Assembly: GCA_944371785.1 (NCBI GenBank)
Contig: CALVXZ010000006.1
Coordinates: 1-35,212 of the forward strand
Length of the DNA stretch: 35,212 bases
Origin: an uncultured Clostridia bacterium
GTDB taxonomy: Bacteria > Bacillota > Clostridia > Christensenellales > DTU072
Reading direction: 5' to 3'
The position numbers and the translations under genes are program-made. Below, one piece after another: positions 6,977 to 16,090 of the stretch (position 1 is its first letter; each line of letters opens with the position of its first letter). A model generated the notes under the pieces. That model saw only the letters and a list, made by a program, of their open reading frames with translations, searched no databases and had not been told where the DNA came from.

Positions 6977-8089
6977 ATGCAAAATCGCGAATTGTTCATG
7001 GCATTGGACCAGATCGAAAACGAGTACAAAATCGACAAAAACCAATTGATAGCTTCTTTGGAAGCGGGGCTTGCCTCGGCTTTCAAAAAAGAATCGGGTG
7101 AAAGCCGCTCCGTTGCGGTCAGAATGAACCCCGAAAACTTCACCATCGAATTTTTTGCTTATCAGACCGTAGTCGAAGGCGAACCCGAGGACGACAACCA
7201 GCTTTCGTTGGAAGAAGCCCGCGAAATAAAGCCCGACGCCAAGGTCGGAGAATATATCGGGGAAGTAGTTTCTCCGGACGATCTTTCCAGGATCGCTGCA
7301 CAGACCGCAAAACAGGTCATCACTCAGCGTCTTAACGACGCCAAACGCGAACAGGCGATGAGCGAGATGAACGAAAAAGAAGGCGAATTGATGCAGGCGG
7401 TAGTCAGGAGGGTAGAACCTACCGGCACCGTATCCGTGGAGATCGTCGGCACTCAAATGGAAGGCGTTTTGCCTACCGGCGAACAAGTACGCGGCGAAAC
7501 CTTGCATGTGGGCGACAAAATCAAAGTATACATTAAAAAGATCAGAACGGACAGCAAAGGCACTTCGCGCGTTATGGTATCGCGTTCGGCGGCAGGTTTT
7601 GTCAGAAAACTGTTCGAAATCGAAGTCCCCGAAGTCCGCTCCGGTTTGGTAAAGATAAAGAGCATCGTCCGCGAAGCCGGACAAAGGACGAAACTCGCGG
7701 TTTATTCCGACGATCCCAACATCGACTCGATCGGATCCTGCATAGGTCCTAAGGGCAGCAGGGTAAACGCCATCATCAACGAACTCAACGGCGAAAAAGT
7801 CGACGTTATACTGTATTCTTCGAATCCTTCGGAATTTATCGTCCGCGCGCTGTCCCCCGCAAAAGTGCTTATGGTACAGCTGAACGAAACCGACCAGCAG
7901 GCTCGCGTCGTAGTTCCCGACGACAAACTCTCGCTTGCGATCGGCAGAGGCGGATTGAACGCAAAACTCGCCGCCAGACTTACCGGATTTAAGATCGACG
8001 TAAAACCGTACTCCGAAGTCATCGCGGCGCTGTCCGACGAGGAACAGGCAGGCGAAGGCGAAGCCGATCAGAATACCGACGCCGAATAA
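6977..8089 (+). CDS. nusA: Transcription termination/antitermination factor NusA
   Basis: A 370-residue RNA polymerase-associated elongation factor that modulates pausing, intrinsic termination and antitermination. Domains in order: the N-terminal polymerase-binding domain (1-125), an S1 domain (about 134-200, with MEGVLPTGEQ), KH1 with the GPKG loop at 257-260 and KH2 with GRGG at 323-326. The protein ends soon after KH2 in an acidic tail and lacks the C-terminal AR repeats of E. coli NusA, as is normal for Firmicutes. AGGAG at 6965 precedes the ATG by a good distance. The stop overlaps the ylxR start (TAATG). Confidence 0.96.
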   Translation: MQNRELFMALDQIENEYKIDKNQLIASLEAGLASAFKKESGESRSVAVRMNPENFTIEFFAYQTVVEGEPEDDNQLSLEEAREIKPDAKVGEYIGEVVSPDDLSRIAAQTAKQVITQRLNDAKREQAMSEMNEKEGELMQAVVRRVEPTGTVSVEIVGTQMEGVLPTGEQVRGETLHVGDKIKVYIKKIRTDSKGTSRVMVSRSAAGFVRKLFEIEVPEVRSGLVKIKSIVREAGQRTKLAVYSDDPNIDSIGSCIGPKGSRVNAIINELNGEKVDVILYSSNPSEFIVRALSPAKVLMVQLNETDQQARVVVPDDKLSLAIGRGGLNAKLAARLTGFKIDVKPYSEVIAALSDEEQAGEGEADQNTDAE

Positions 8090-8346
8090 TGCATTGTCCC
8101 GAAAGAATGTGCGTCGTTTGTAAAAAACGGCTGTCCAAAGGCGAACTCGTGCGCGTCGTCGCCGCTCCGGACGGAGTCAAAATCGATGCGGACGGGAAAT
8201 TACAGGGCAGAGGCGCATATCTATGTAAAGAATCCGTTTGCGTCGAAAGGTGCATAAAGAAAAAGGTGCTGGACCGCGTACTGAAAACGGAAGTGCCGTC
8301 AGAAATATATGAAGCGTTGCGAACTTTTGCCGACAGACAGAACTAA
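8089..8346 (+). CDS. ylxR: YlxR-family nucleic-acid-binding protein
   Basis: An 85-residue protein of the DUF448/YlxR family. The family signature is clear: RMCVVCKKRLSKGELVRVV at 6-24 and GRGAYLC, with several cysteines (8, 11 and later ones) that could form a metal- or RNA-binding site. It always sits between nusA and infB in Firmicutes. YlxR has been reported as a nucleoid-associated transcription factor or RNase P-interacting protein, but its main role is unsettled. The start overlaps the nusA stop by one base. Confidence 0.92.
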   Translation: MHCPERMCVVCKKRLSKGELVRVVAAPDGVKIDADGKLQGRGAYLCKESVCVERCIKKKVLDRVLKTEVPSEIYEALRTFADRQN

Positions 8347-8614
8347 GCTGAAAAGCTATATCGGATTTGCATTGCGTAAACGCGCCGTAGCGTTCGGAGT
8401 CGACAATATATTATCGTCGAACGTAAAGGCGGTGCTCATAGACGGCGGTCTGAAAGAAAATTCGCGCAAGAAGCTGGCGAACAAGCTGTCCGACGCACGG
8501 ATATACGAACTTAACGACATTGGCGAACTTGTCAACAATCCCGCGGTAAAAGCCGTCGGAATAACAGACAAGGAGCTTACAAAAGCTATCGAAGATATGC
8601 TAACGAAATATTAA
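8309..8614 (+). CDS. ylxQ: L7Ae/YlxQ-family putative K-turn RNA-binding protein
   Basis: A 101-residue protein at the position of ylxQ between ylxR and infB. The fold pattern fits L7Ae (YIGFALRKRAVAFGVDNIL, KAVLIDGGLKENSRKKL, VKAVGITDKELTKAI). In archaea and Bacillus these proteins bind kink-turn RNA; no in vivo target is known for YlxQ. The ATG at 8309 would overlap ylxR by 38 nt. The family usually starts close to the LLGLARRAG-like segment, so a shorter start (for example TTG 8327) is possible. No clear Shine-Dalgarno sequence precedes either, suggesting translational coupling to ylxR. Confidence 0.8.
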   Translation: MKRCELLPTDRTKLKSYIGFALRKRAVAFGVDNILSSNVKAVLIDGGLKENSRKKLANKLSDARIYELNDIGELVNNPAVKAVGITDKELTKAIEDMLTKY

Positions 8615-8628
8615 ATTAGAGGAAGGAT

Positions 8629-11289
8629 ATGTCCCAAACCACTGGTAACGAACAAAATTCCGGTATCAAGAATTTACCCGCTTTTATAGAAGCGAAGCGT
8701 CAGGCTGTCGCAAAAGCGCTGACTTTTCAGCGTAGCGCGATAACCAAGGCGAAACTGCAGCTGGAAGAACGCAAAGCCGAACTTGTAAGAAAATTCGAAG
8801 AAGAAGCGGCGTTGGCAAAGACCGCCAAAGAGGCGGAAGCTCCTTCCGCGCCTGTCGAAGTCGTAGAAGATAACGCGGCGGCATCTCCCGCGGAAACCGA
8901 AACCGTAAACGAGGCGGCAGTCAAAGTCGAAGAATCTGTTACGAAGTCCGCCGCCGAGTCTTCGGAAGAAGCGGCTGGAAAAGTTACGGAATCCGTTAAA
9001 CAGGAAATTTCAAAGCCGAAGCCGGCTAAACGCGAGGTCAAACCCGAACCGGCAAAGGCGGAAAAAGACAAACCGGACGTATCCAAACAAAGACTTGCCG
9101 CGCAATCCGCCGCGGAGTCCATTATATTGGCAAAGCCCAAAAAACCGATCATAAAACCGGTAATTAAAACCTATATTCCTCCGATAGAGGAACCCAGAGG
9201 TCCCAGGAATTTCCGCGATAAAAACGGCAAACCCGCGCGTTCCAACGATAAAACCGAAACCAGCGCGGATATACTGAGGCGCGTTTCGGCGTTGGAAAAG
9301 ATGACTTCTGTGTCCGGGGCGAACGCTTCCAAGGACAAGCGCAAGACTGCTACCGTTGAACGTTCCGAAGACAAAGTCAAAACCAACAGAAAGGCGATGA
9401 CCAAAAAAGGTTACGTCGACGACGGCGCCGTTGTCGAATACGATGAAATGGGCGAGATCAAAAAGATCCGTACCAGAAGGACGGGAACCCAGAAAAAAGA
9501 GTTTTCCTCCGTTCAGGAAGCCCAGGCTATCGAACACGCGGTATTCACCAGGGATCAATTTACGGTAAAAGAACTTGCCGAAAAGATAGGGAAGACGGGT
9601 TCGGAAATAATCAAAAGACTGTTCCAGCTGGATATAATGAAGACGATAAACGACAATATCGATTTCGAAACGGCTGAATTGGTCGCCGCGGACTTCGGCG
9701 TTTCCATCGAACTGCAAAAGGAAGAAACCAGCGAAGAAAAGCTGATTTCCTACTTCGAAAAGGAATCTGAAGACGATCCGTCTTTGATGAAACCGCGTCC
9801 CCCGATAGTAACGATCATGGGTCACGTCGACCACGGCAAGACTTCGATTCTGGACTACATCAAAAAATCCAACGTAGCCGCGGGCGAAGCCGGCGGAATA
9901 ACGCAACATATCAGCGCTTACACCACCGAAGTGCGCGGAAAACAAATTTGTTTCCTGGATACCCCCGGACACGCCGCGTTTACCTCGATGCGCGCCAGGG
10001 GCGCCAACGTGACGGATATAGTCGTAATAGTCGTAGCGGCTGACGACGGCGTAATGCCTCAGACCGTGGAAGTCATCAACCACTGCAAAGCCGCAGGCGT
10101 AAAGATGATAGTCGCCATTAACAAGATCGACAAGACGGGAGCCGATCCCGACCGCGTGCTTAGCGAATTGACGGCTCACGACATCGTGCCCGAAGAATGG
10201 GGCGGCGACGTTCCCTGCGTCAGAGTCAGCGCGAAAACCGGTCAGAACATCGATTTACTGTTGGAAAACATCCTTTTGGTGGCTGAAATGATGGATCTGA
10301 AAGCCAATCCCGACAGGAACGCGCGCGGCACCGTTATCGAAGCCCGTTTGGATAAGGGCAAAGGACCGATTGCGGTGGTCTTGGTTCAGAACGGTACTCT
10401 GAAGATCGGCGATCACATAGTTGCCGGCACCGTTATCGGAAAAGTGCGCGCCCTTCAGGACGAAAAAGGCAAAATGGTTAAAAAAGCGTTGCCTTCGACC
10501 GCAGTCGCCATTTTGGGCTTGGACGACGTTCCCGAATCGGGAGATCAGCTGTTGGCAGTAGACGACGAAAAATTGTTGAAATCCGTTGTAGCCGACCGTA
10601 TCGCAAAAGAAAAGGAAAAGAAACTCCAAAGCGGCAGAATTACCTTGGACGACGTATTCCGCGGTATCGAAGAAGGCAAGCTGAAGGATCTGAACATAAT
10701 CGTAAAAGCCGACGTTCAAGGCTCCGTCGAAGCCATAAAACAAAGTCTTTTGGAACTTTCCACGGACGAAGTCCGCGTCAGGATTCCTCACGCCATGGTC
10801 GGCGCGATAAACGAATCGGACGTCGTTCTCGCCGATTCGATCAACGCTATCATAATAGGTTTCAACGTGCGTCCGATAGCCGGAGCAAAAGCGCTTGCCG
10901 AGGCCAGGAACGTCGAAATCAGATTGTACCGCGTAATTTACGACGCGATCGACGACGTCACGAAGGCTATCAAAGGCTTGTCCGCTCCGAAATACAAGGA
11001 AGAATACCTCGGCAAAGCCGAAGTCCGCGCCATCTACAAGATCAGCGGCGTCGGTACGATAGCCGGATGTATGGTCGTTGACGGAAAGATAGTCAAAAAC
11101 GCAAAAGTACGCCTTATCCGCGACAATATCGTCATTGCGGACACCGCTATCGATTCCCTGAAGCGTATGAAAGACAACGTAAAAGAAGTCGTTCAGGGGT
11201 ACGAATGCGGCATAGGTTTGCTGAACTGTTCCGACATCAAAGAAGGTGATATAATCGAATCTTTCGAAGTTGTCGAGGATCGTTCTTAA
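8629..11289 (+). CDS. infB: Translation initiation factor IF-2
   Basis: An 886-residue GTPase that brings initiator tRNA to the 30S subunit and promotes subunit joining. Residues about 40-240 are a low-complexity Ala/Glu/Lys/Pro-rich segment typical of IF-2 N-termini. An IF2_N helical domain follows at about 305-365 ([20 protein letters not shown]). The G domain has G1 GHVDHGKT at 398-405, G3 DTPGH at 444-448 and G4 NKID at 498-501, followed by the beta-barrel, IF2 core and C-terminal fMet-tRNA-binding barrel ([13 protein letters not shown]...GYECGIGL). GAGGAAGG in front of the ATG is a strong ribosome-binding site. It belongs to the rimP-ribF operon. Confidence 0.97.
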   Translation: MSQTTGNEQNSGIKNLPAFIEAKRQAVAKALTFQRSAITKAKLQLEERKAELVRKFEEEAALAKTAKEAEAPSAPVEVVEDNAAASPAETETVNEAAVKVEESVTKSAAESSEEAAGKVTESVKQEISKPKPAKREVKPEPAKAEKDKPDVSKQRLAAQSAAESIILAKPKKPIIKPVIKTYIPPIEEPRGPRNFRDKNGKPARSNDKTETSADILRRVSALEKMTSVSGANASKDKRKTATVERSEDKVKTNRKAMTKKGYVDDGAVVEYDEMGEIKKIRTRRTGTQKKEFSSVQEAQAIEHAVFTRDQFTVKELAEKIGKTGSEIIKRLFQLDIMKTINDNIDFETAELVAADFGVSIELQKEETSEEKLISYFEKESEDDPSLMKPRPPIVTIMGHVDHGKTSILDYIKKSNVAAGEAGGITQHISAYTTEVRGKQICFLDTPGHAAFTSMRARGANVTDIVVIVVAADDGVMPQTVEVINHCKAAGVKMIVAINKIDKTGADPDRVLSELTAHDIVPEEWGGDVPCVRVSAKTGQNIDLLLENILLVAEMMDLKANPDRNARGTVIEARLDKGKGPIAVVLVQNGTLKIGDHIVAGTVIGKVRALQDEKGKMVKKALPSTAVAILGLDDVPESGDQLLAVDDEKLLKSVVADRIAKEKEKKLQSGRITLDDVFRGIEEGKLKDLNIIVKADVQGSVEAIKQSLLELSTDEVRVRIPHAMVGAINESDVVLADSINAIIIGFNVRPIAGAKALAEARNVEIRLYRVIYDAIDDVTKAIKGLSAPKYKEEYLGKAEVRAIYKISGVGTIAGCMVVDGKIVKNAKVRLIRDNIVIADTAIDSLKRMKDNVKEVVQGYECGIGLLNCSDIKEGDIIESFEVVEDRS

Positions 11290-11303
11290 ACGGAGAACCT
11301 TTT

Positions 11304-11654
11304 ATGAAAATAGAAAGGGTAAATTCAGAGATCAAAAAGATCTTGACGGAAATAATAGGCGAGGAGATTAAGGATCCTCGCGTTTCCGAATGTAAAATGC
11401 TGACGATAATGAACGTGGACACTTCCGCCGATCTTTCCGTGGCTTTGGTGTTCGTCAGCGTTATGGACGGAGACTCCGAAGCCGTGATAGAAGGTCTGAA
11501 CGCGGCTAAGGGTTATCTGAGAAACGCTCTGTTCAAAAGGCTGAAAGTTCGTACCGTGCCGGAGCTGAAATTCGTCCTGGACACCAGCATTGACTACGGG
11601 TTCAAGATCGACAGAATTTTACAGCAATTAAAAAAAGAGGAGGAATCCGAGTAA
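11304..11654 (+). CDS. rbfA: 30S ribosome-binding factor RbfA
   Basis: A 116-residue KH-like protein required for 16S rRNA 5'-end maturation and late 30S assembly. The family pattern is complete: RVNSEIKKILTEII near the N-terminus, DPRV, TIMNVDTSADLSVALVFVSV, then the helix AAKGYLRNALFKRLKVRTVPEL and FVLDTSIDYGFKIDRIL. It starts 14 nt after infB with GGAG upstream, and the next gene begins one base after its stop codon. The infB-rbfA order is nearly universal. Confidence 0.95.
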   Translation: MKIERVNSEIKKILTEIIGEEIKDPRVSECKMLTIMNVDTSADLSVALVFVSVMDGDSEAVIEGLNAAKGYLRNALFKRLKVRTVPELKFVLDTSIDYGFKIDRILQQLKKEEESE

Positions 11655-11655
11655 G

Positions 11656-12636
11656 ATGTACGAGGCTTTGTCCGCGGCAATACATTCTGCCGATAAAGTG
11701 GCGCTGTTTATGCACGTGCGCCCGGACGGCGACGCTGCCGGCAGCGCCCTTGCAACCAAACATTATCTGGAAAACCTCGGTAAAAAAGTCGATATCCTTA
11801 TCGAAAATCCTCTGGAATTAAGACAGCAACTGAAGATATTGCCCGGTTTTTCCGAAATCGGTAAATGCAGATCCCGCCGTTACGACCTGGGTATCGCTTT
11901 GGATACCGCGACTTCGGCTAGATTGGGAACCAAATGCCAGGCGCTGTATTACGGAAGATGTTCGGAACACGCTGTCGTCGATCATCACGTTTCGTCGGAA
12001 GACTTCGGCGAGATCATCGTACGCGAACCCGGTGCGGCAGCCACCGCCGAAATTTTATTCAGAATTTTCAGCGAACACGACAAAAACGCTATAGATCTGA
12101 ACGTGGCGACTTGCCTTTACGCGGGTATCGTCACCGATTCGGGCGCGCTGACTTTTTCGAATACTTCGGAAGAAACTCTGACGATCGCCGCAAAATTGGC
12201 TGCTTACGGCGTGGACAGGTATACCGTCGTCCAGAAACTTTTCAAAGAGGAACGCCGCGAAGTTTTCAATCTGAAATTAAGAGTGCTGTCGCGTGCGGAA
12301 TTCCCCGCGCAAGGCAGATGCGGAATAATAGTTTTCAAACAAAGCGATTTTGCCGCTACCGGGACTTCCGACCTGGATACCGAAGGTTTGATAAACAACA
12401 TAATCAATATAGAAGGCATTGACCTCGCGATCGCGGCGTCCGAACGCGAAGATATGAACTCCTATCAGGTTTCCGTCAGAGCGAAAAACGGCGTAAACGC
12501 CGCAAAATTCGCCGAAAAGTTCGGCGGTGGCGGTCACGTCTGTGCCAGCGGACTGAGGCTTTTGACGGGCGGCGAAGAAGGCTTGGCGGAATTGAAGAAA
12601 GCCGCAGAAGAATATTTATCCGAAAACGATCGATGA
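11656..12636 (+). CDS. nrnA: DHH-family nanoRNase/pAp phosphatase NrnA
   Basis: A 326-residue bifunctional oligoribonuclease/3'-phosphoadenosine-5'-phosphate phosphatase of the DHH-DHHA1 family. Metal-binding motifs are intact: HVRPDGDAAGS (His20, Asp24, Asp26), ALDT near 90, VDHH (Asp109-His110-His111) and VTDSGAL. The DHHA1 substrate-binding loop GGGGH lies at 290-294. The enzyme degrades the shortest RNA fragments and recycles pAp. It sits between rbfA and truB, as in many Clostridia and mycoplasmas. GAGGAGG within the end of rbfA serves as ribosome-binding site; the ATGA overlap with truB implies coupled translation. Confidence 0.94.
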   Translation: MYEALSAAIHSADKVALFMHVRPDGDAAGSALATKHYLENLGKKVDILIENPLELRQQLKILPGFSEIGKCRSRRYDLGIALDTATSARLGTKCQALYYGRCSEHAVVDHHVSSEDFGEIIVREPGAAATAEILFRIFSEHDKNAIDLNVATCLYAGIVTDSGALTFSNTSEETLTIAAKLAAYGVDRYTVVQKLFKEERREVFNLKLRVLSRAEFPAQGRCGIIVFKQSDFAATGTSDLDTEGLINNIINIEGIDLAIAASEREDMNSYQVSVRAKNGVNAAKFAEKFGGGGHVCASGLRLLTGGEEGLAELKKAAEEYLSENDR

Positions 12637-13511
12637 TCTCCGCTTTTGTGAATCTGAATAAAGAAAAAGGCATGACCAGCGCCAAAGCCGTCGCAAAAGT
12701 TAAACGAATACTTTCCGACAAAGGGCTTCCGACGTTGAAGACGGGGCATATGGGAACGCTGGATCCCGACGGAGAGGGCGTTCTGCCCGTCGCCGTAGGC
12801 AGAGCCACCAGATTGTTCGATTACGTTACCGGCGATAAAATTTATTATACGGAATTCGTGTTCGGAAAAACCACCGACACTCTGGACGCTTCGGGGAATT
12901 TTTCCGACGTCACCGGTCCCGTTCCCGATTCCGACGCGCTGCGATCCGTCATACCTTCTTTAACGGGTAAAATTTCGCAGATCCCGCCTAAATATTCAGC
13001 CAAATCCGTGAACGGCAGGAGAGCTTACGACCTGGCGCGCGCCGGAGAAGAATTTGAATTAAAACCCAAACAAATAGAAATTTATTCCATAGATTATCTA
13101 GGAAGAGCCGACGAGGCGTTTGCGTTCCGCGTAAGCTGTTCCGGCGGTACTTATATCCGCAGCCTTTGCAGGGATATGGCGGAAAAAGCCGGAACGGTAG
13201 GGTATATGCGTTTGATCCGACGTGAAAAATGCGGCGTTTTCGAATATAAGGACGCAGTTACTTTGGATACTCTTCGCGCGGCGGACGATATCGGTAAATA
13301 TCTGATCCCGATAGAATCGGCTCTGTCATATCTTCCCGTTTACGAACTCAACGGTAACCCGGAGGGCGCAAGACTTATCCTTAACGGCGTACCGTTGCGC
13401 CTTTCGGGCATGCCCGATTCGCTTTTCCGATTGAATATAGACGGAAATCTGTTCGGCTTGGGCAGAAAAGACATGGACGGTCGTTTCCAATGGGCGGTGA
13501 GGTTGACATGA
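12633..13511 (+). CDS. truB: tRNA pseudouridine-55 synthase TruB
   Basis: A 292-residue enzyme that makes the nearly universal pseudouridine 55 in the T-loop of tRNAs. The catalytic motif GTLDPDGEGVLPVAVGRATR starts at residue 41, with catalytic Asp44. NKEKGMTS at the N-terminus, QIPPKYSAKSVNGRRAYDLAR in the middle and VSCSGGTYIRSLCRDM at about 169-184 are the other family signatures. Start and stop both overlap neighbours as ATGA (nrnA at 12633-12636, ribF at 13508-13511), so the three genes form a coupled block. Confidence 0.96.
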   Translation: MISAFVNLNKEKGMTSAKAVAKVKRILSDKGLPTLKTGHMGTLDPDGEGVLPVAVGRATRLFDYVTGDKIYYTEFVFGKTTDTLDASGNFSDVTGPVPDSDALRSVIPSLTGKISQIPPKYSAKSVNGRRAYDLARAGEEFELKPKQIEIYSIDYLGRADEAFAFRVSCSGGTYIRSLCRDMAEKAGTVGYMRLIRREKCGVFEYKDAVTLDTLRAADDIGKYLIPIESALSYLPVYELNGNPEGARLILNGVPLRLSGMPDSLFRLNIDGNLFGLGRKDMDGRFQWAVRLT

Positions 13512-14452
13512 CTGAACAAATCGTGGCGCCCGAATACCAAAAATACCGCTTAAAAACTCAGCGCAAACGCATTATCGCTCTGGGAATGTTCGATTCCGTG
13601 CATATAGGTCACAGATCGGTCATCGAATATACCTTCGAATGCGCAAAACGACTCGGAATGACTCCGGCGATACTCACTTTCGACAACTGCTTTTTCGAAG
13701 CGCTGGGAAAAAACGAAAAACTTATCTACACGTTAAAAGAAAGAATCGGTATATTGGAAAAAATAGGATTTTCAGCTTCCGACATCCTGGTTCAGCCGTC
13801 GGATCCCGCTTTTTTGTCTATGAGCGGCGAAGAATTCGTGTCGTATTTATGCAGGCTTAACGCAGGGACGGTCGTGTGCGGCGCCGATTATCGCTTCGGA
13901 AAAGGCGGGAAATGGGGCGTCGCGGATCTGTGCCGCATTGCGCGCGGATACGGAATAAGCGCGTTCGTCTGCCCTTTGGTAAAGGAATGGGAACGCAAAA
14001 TTTCTTCGTCGGATATCAGGGAATATCTGGGAATCGGCGAAGTTAAATTGGCGGCGCATTTCCTCGGAAGACTTTTCGGAGTGACGGGCGAAGTTGTGCA
14101 CGACAGAGGAGTCGGAAAGAGCTTCGGACTGCCCACCGCGAACATAATTACCGACGAAAGGAAGCTGCTGCCTGCGGACGGAGTTTACGATACCAGGGTC
14201 GTGATAGGCGGCAAAAAACTTCCGGCAGTCACTAACGTGGGCTCCAGACCGACATTCGGAGAAGGTAAAAGGGCGATCGAAACGCACATTATCGATTTTG
14301 ACGGAAATATATACGAACAGGAAATCACCGTACTGTTCGTGGAACGCCTGCGCGGAATTTTCAGATTCGACACCAAGGAAGAATTGCGTATGCAAATACT
14401 TTCCGATATCGAAACGGTAAAACGTAACGCAAAAGAAAACAAAATTATATAA
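13508..14452 (+). CDS. ribF: Bifunctional riboflavin kinase/FAD synthetase RibF
   Basis: A 314-residue enzyme that converts riboflavin to FMN and FMN to FAD. The N-terminal nucleotidyltransferase domain has the adenylylation motif GMFDSVHIGH at 26-35 (usual form GxFDGxHxGH; Gly is Ser here) and SSDIREYL near 168-175. The C-terminal flavokinase domain begins at about 194 with GEVVHDRGVGKSFGLPTAN and continues with DGVYDTRV, NVGSRPTFG and ETHIIDFDGNIY. The start is placed at ATG 13508, not 13490, because GGTGAGG (13495-13501) is correctly spaced for it and it forms an ATGA overlap with truB. It ends the conserved operon order. Confidence 0.95.
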   Translation: MTEQIVAPEYQKYRLKTQRKRIIALGMFDSVHIGHRSVIEYTFECAKRLGMTPAILTFDNCFFEALGKNEKLIYTLKERIGILEKIGFSASDILVQPSDPAFLSMSGEEFVSYLCRLNAGTVVCGADYRFGKGGKWGVADLCRIARGYGISAFVCPLVKEWERKISSSDIREYLGIGEVKLAAHFLGRLFGVTGEVVHDRGVGKSFGLPTANIITDERKLLPADGVYDTRVVIGGKKLPAVTNVGSRPTFGEGKRAIETHIIDFDGNIYEQEITVLFVERLRGIFRFDTKEELRMQILSDIETVKRNAKENKII

Positions 14453-14463
14453 AGGAACCCGTT

Positions 14464-15312
14464 ATGATCAAATTCGGAGTAGCCGGAAATTCGCAAAGTT
14501 TTTACGATGAAGGTCATCAGACAACGTCGGAAGCCGCAAAATGGTGCGCGGAGCGCGGAATTGACGTTTTCGAATATTCCTTCGGCAGAGGAGTCACGAT
14601 GAACGAAGCCACCGCGAAAGCGTTGGGCAAGGCATTCAAAGAAAACGGTGTGGAACTGACCGTTCACGCGCCGTATTTCATAAATTTTTCCAATACCGAT
14701 CCGGAGATGATCGCAAAATCGATAGGATACGTGCTGTCTTCTTGTAAAAAAGTACGCGACTTCGGCGGCAACAGAGTGGTCGTACATCCGGCAACGCAAG
14801 GTAAGCTGTCCAGGACCGAAGCCGAACTGATAATGTTGGACAACGTAAAAAGATTGCACGACGCGCTGGGGGAAAAAGGATATTCCGATATAAAAATTTG
14901 TTTTGAAACGATGGGCAAGACGGCGCAGATGGGCACGTTGGACGAAATTATAAAAATCGTTTCGCTTTTCGATCAATATTATCCCTGCATAGACTTCGGA
15001 CACATTAACGCAAGGGAGCAGGGTATTCTAAATAAAGCCGATAATTATAATACTCTACTTCAAAAAATGTTAGATTTTCTACCCGAAACTAAAGTTTTTA
15101 ATATGCACGTGCATTTCAGTAAAATCCAATACGGAGCAAAGGGAGAAATTCGGCATCTGACTTTCGGCGACGAAATTTACGGTCCCGATTACCGTCCTTT
15201 GATGGAATTATTCTTCGGTTTCGGAATGTCGCCGTACATAATCTGCGAATCCGACGGAACTCAGGCGGAGGATACGCTTGAAATGAAAAGGTACTATTTT
15301 TCTTTGAAATAA
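14464..15312 (+). CDS. Endonuclease IV-like TIM-barrel protein
   Basis: A 282-residue AP-endonuclease-2-fold (xylose isomerase-like TIM barrel) protein. Residues lining up with the metal site of E. coli endonuclease IV are visible in order: His68 (VHAPYF), His108 (VVHPA), Glu148 (CFETMGK), Asp177 and His180 (CIDFGHINA), His215 (MHVHFSK), His231 (IRHLTFGD) and Glu262 (ICESD). The Asp two residues before His231 in endonuclease IV is Ile229 here, with Glu228 beside it, and the DNA-penetrating loops look different. It may be an AP endonuclease, but a sugar-phosphate isomerase-like role is not excluded. It follows ribF by 11 nt and closes the operon before a strong terminator. Confidence 0.82.
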   Translation: MIKFGVAGNSQSFYDEGHQTTSEAAKWCAERGIDVFEYSFGRGVTMNEATAKALGKAFKENGVELTVHAPYFINFSNTDPEMIAKSIGYVLSSCKKVRDFGGNRVVVHPATQGKLSRTEAELIMLDNVKRLHDALGEKGYSDIKICFETMGKTAQMGTLDEIIKIVSLFDQYYPCIDFGHINAREQGILNKADNYNTLLQKMLDFLPETKVFNMHVHFSKIQYGAKGEIRHLTFGDEIYGPDYRPLMELFFGFGMSPYIICESDGTQAEDTLEMKRYYFSLK

Positions 15313-15351
15313 AACGTAGCGGAAAATTTATTCCGGAAGGCAGGATTATCG

Positions 15352-15384
15352 GCGGCAGGATCGGGGGATCCCGCCGCTTTTTTT
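15352..15384 (+). terminator. Rho-independent terminator of the rimP-ribF operon
   Basis: An 11-position stem (GCGGCAGGATC with GATCCCGCCGC; one A-C mismatch at its sixth position) closes a GGGG loop and runs into seven T residues at 15378-15384. The T-run overlaps the stop codon (15383-15385) of the convergent yunB gene. It ends plus-strand transcription only, since the other side lacks a T-run. Confidence 0.9.
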
Positions 15385-16045
15385 ACGGAAGCAGATCGAA
15401 AATGTTGTCGTCCGATATTCCGGTTATATAAGAATCCGGGATACGGCCCAATACTATGTCTTCCGCCAGGACGAAATCCATACTGACCGTTACGTCTTCC
15501 GCGTCCAGCGGCACCAACATTCTTACCGTGCCCGTGACGCGCATTATCAATCTGTGAATGGTTTGGTTTATGCCTTCGGTGTAATAATAGGAACCTATCG
15601 ATACGTTTACGACTCCGACCGGGGCGATGTTTATCGACAAGGGGTGACCTTTGTCCGCAAGTACCGATAACCCCGTAAACGCTCCCGTGGGTATCTCCAC
15701 GTCGTAATCGGTAATTTTGTTCATTGCCTTTTGCATTGCCTCCTGGGCATAGATAGTCAATGAATTTATTGCCGGAGTATTGGCTTTTATCAGGGTTATT
15801 TCGCCGGCGTCGTTTTTGTCGTAGCTGAAAAATTCGCCGTAAAACTTGGAAAAATTCTTTATTTTTGAGTTTGCTTCAATAAACGCCGACACGGTCAGCG
15901 CCTGGATGTCGGCTTCGGCAAGCTCTTTTACCAAGGGCTTCGCAACCGATTCGAAATATCCGATAACGGCGGCGATGACCGCAATCAGTACCGCAAGCGC
16001 GGCGATGAGTTTTAACCGCCTCAGTTTTTTCGCGCTTAACGCCAT
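15383..16045 (-). CDS. yunB: Sporulation protein YunB homologue
   Basis: A 220-residue protein with one N-terminal membrane segment (about residues 12-30 after KKLRRLK) and an extracytoplasmic domain. The C-terminal half matches the YunB pattern: IPTGAFTGLSVLADKGHPLSINIAPVG, then the signature YTEGINQTIHRLIMRV, VPLDAEDVTVSMDFVLAEDIVLGRIPDSY. In Bacillus yunB is in the sigma-E regulon and its loss impairs sporulation; its biochemical role is unknown. It is convergent with the endonuclease IV-like gene and divergent from pheS. No ribosome-binding site is seen before the ATG, and a TATATT box ends 5 nt upstream of it. Confidence 0.85.
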   Translation of the reverse strand: MALSAKKLRRLKLIAALAVLIAVIAAVIGYFESVAKPLVKELAEADIQALTVSAFIEANSKIKNFSKFYGEFFSYDKNDAGEITLIKANTPAINSLTIYAQEAMQKAMNKITDYDVEIPTGAFTGLSVLADKGHPLSINIAPVGVVNVSIGSYYYTEGINQTIHRLIMRVTGTVRMLVPLDAEDVTVSMDFVLAEDIVLGRIPDSYITGISDDNIFDLLP

Positions 16046-16050
16046 AATTT

Positions 16051-16081
16051 AATATATGTTTAAATTTTATTACGCGTGCAA
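16051..16081 (-). promoter_or_regulatory. Candidate yunB promoter
   Basis: On the minus strand TTGCAC (16081-16076) and TATATT (16056-16051) are separated by 19 nt, longer than ideal. The -10 box ends 5 nt before the yunB ATG, so any transcript from it would be leaderless. A CATATATT sequence here resembles a sigma-E -10 box, but no matching -35 box was found. Confidence 0.35.
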
Positions 16082-16090
16082 TTAATTGCA
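16077..16090. repeat. 14-bp perfect palindrome between divergent yunB and pheS promoters
   Basis: TGCAATTAATTGCA is a perfect inverted repeat. Its right half contributes the pheS -35 box (TTGCAA, 16086-16091) and its left half, read on the other strand, the candidate yunB -35 box (TTGCAC). It may be a protein-binding site or simply two back-to-back -35 boxes. Confidence 0.6.

Noticed and set aside
6803-7684. Minus-strand ORF of 293 codons opposite rimP-nusA
   Set aside because: It is antisense to two confident genes, with no motif and no promoter or ribosome-binding site.
9010-10179. Long minus-strand ORF (389 codons) opposite infB
   Set aside because: It has no family motifs or ribosome-binding site and is rich in Phe, Arg and Tyr as expected from the reverse of a codon-biased gene; infB on the other strand is certain.
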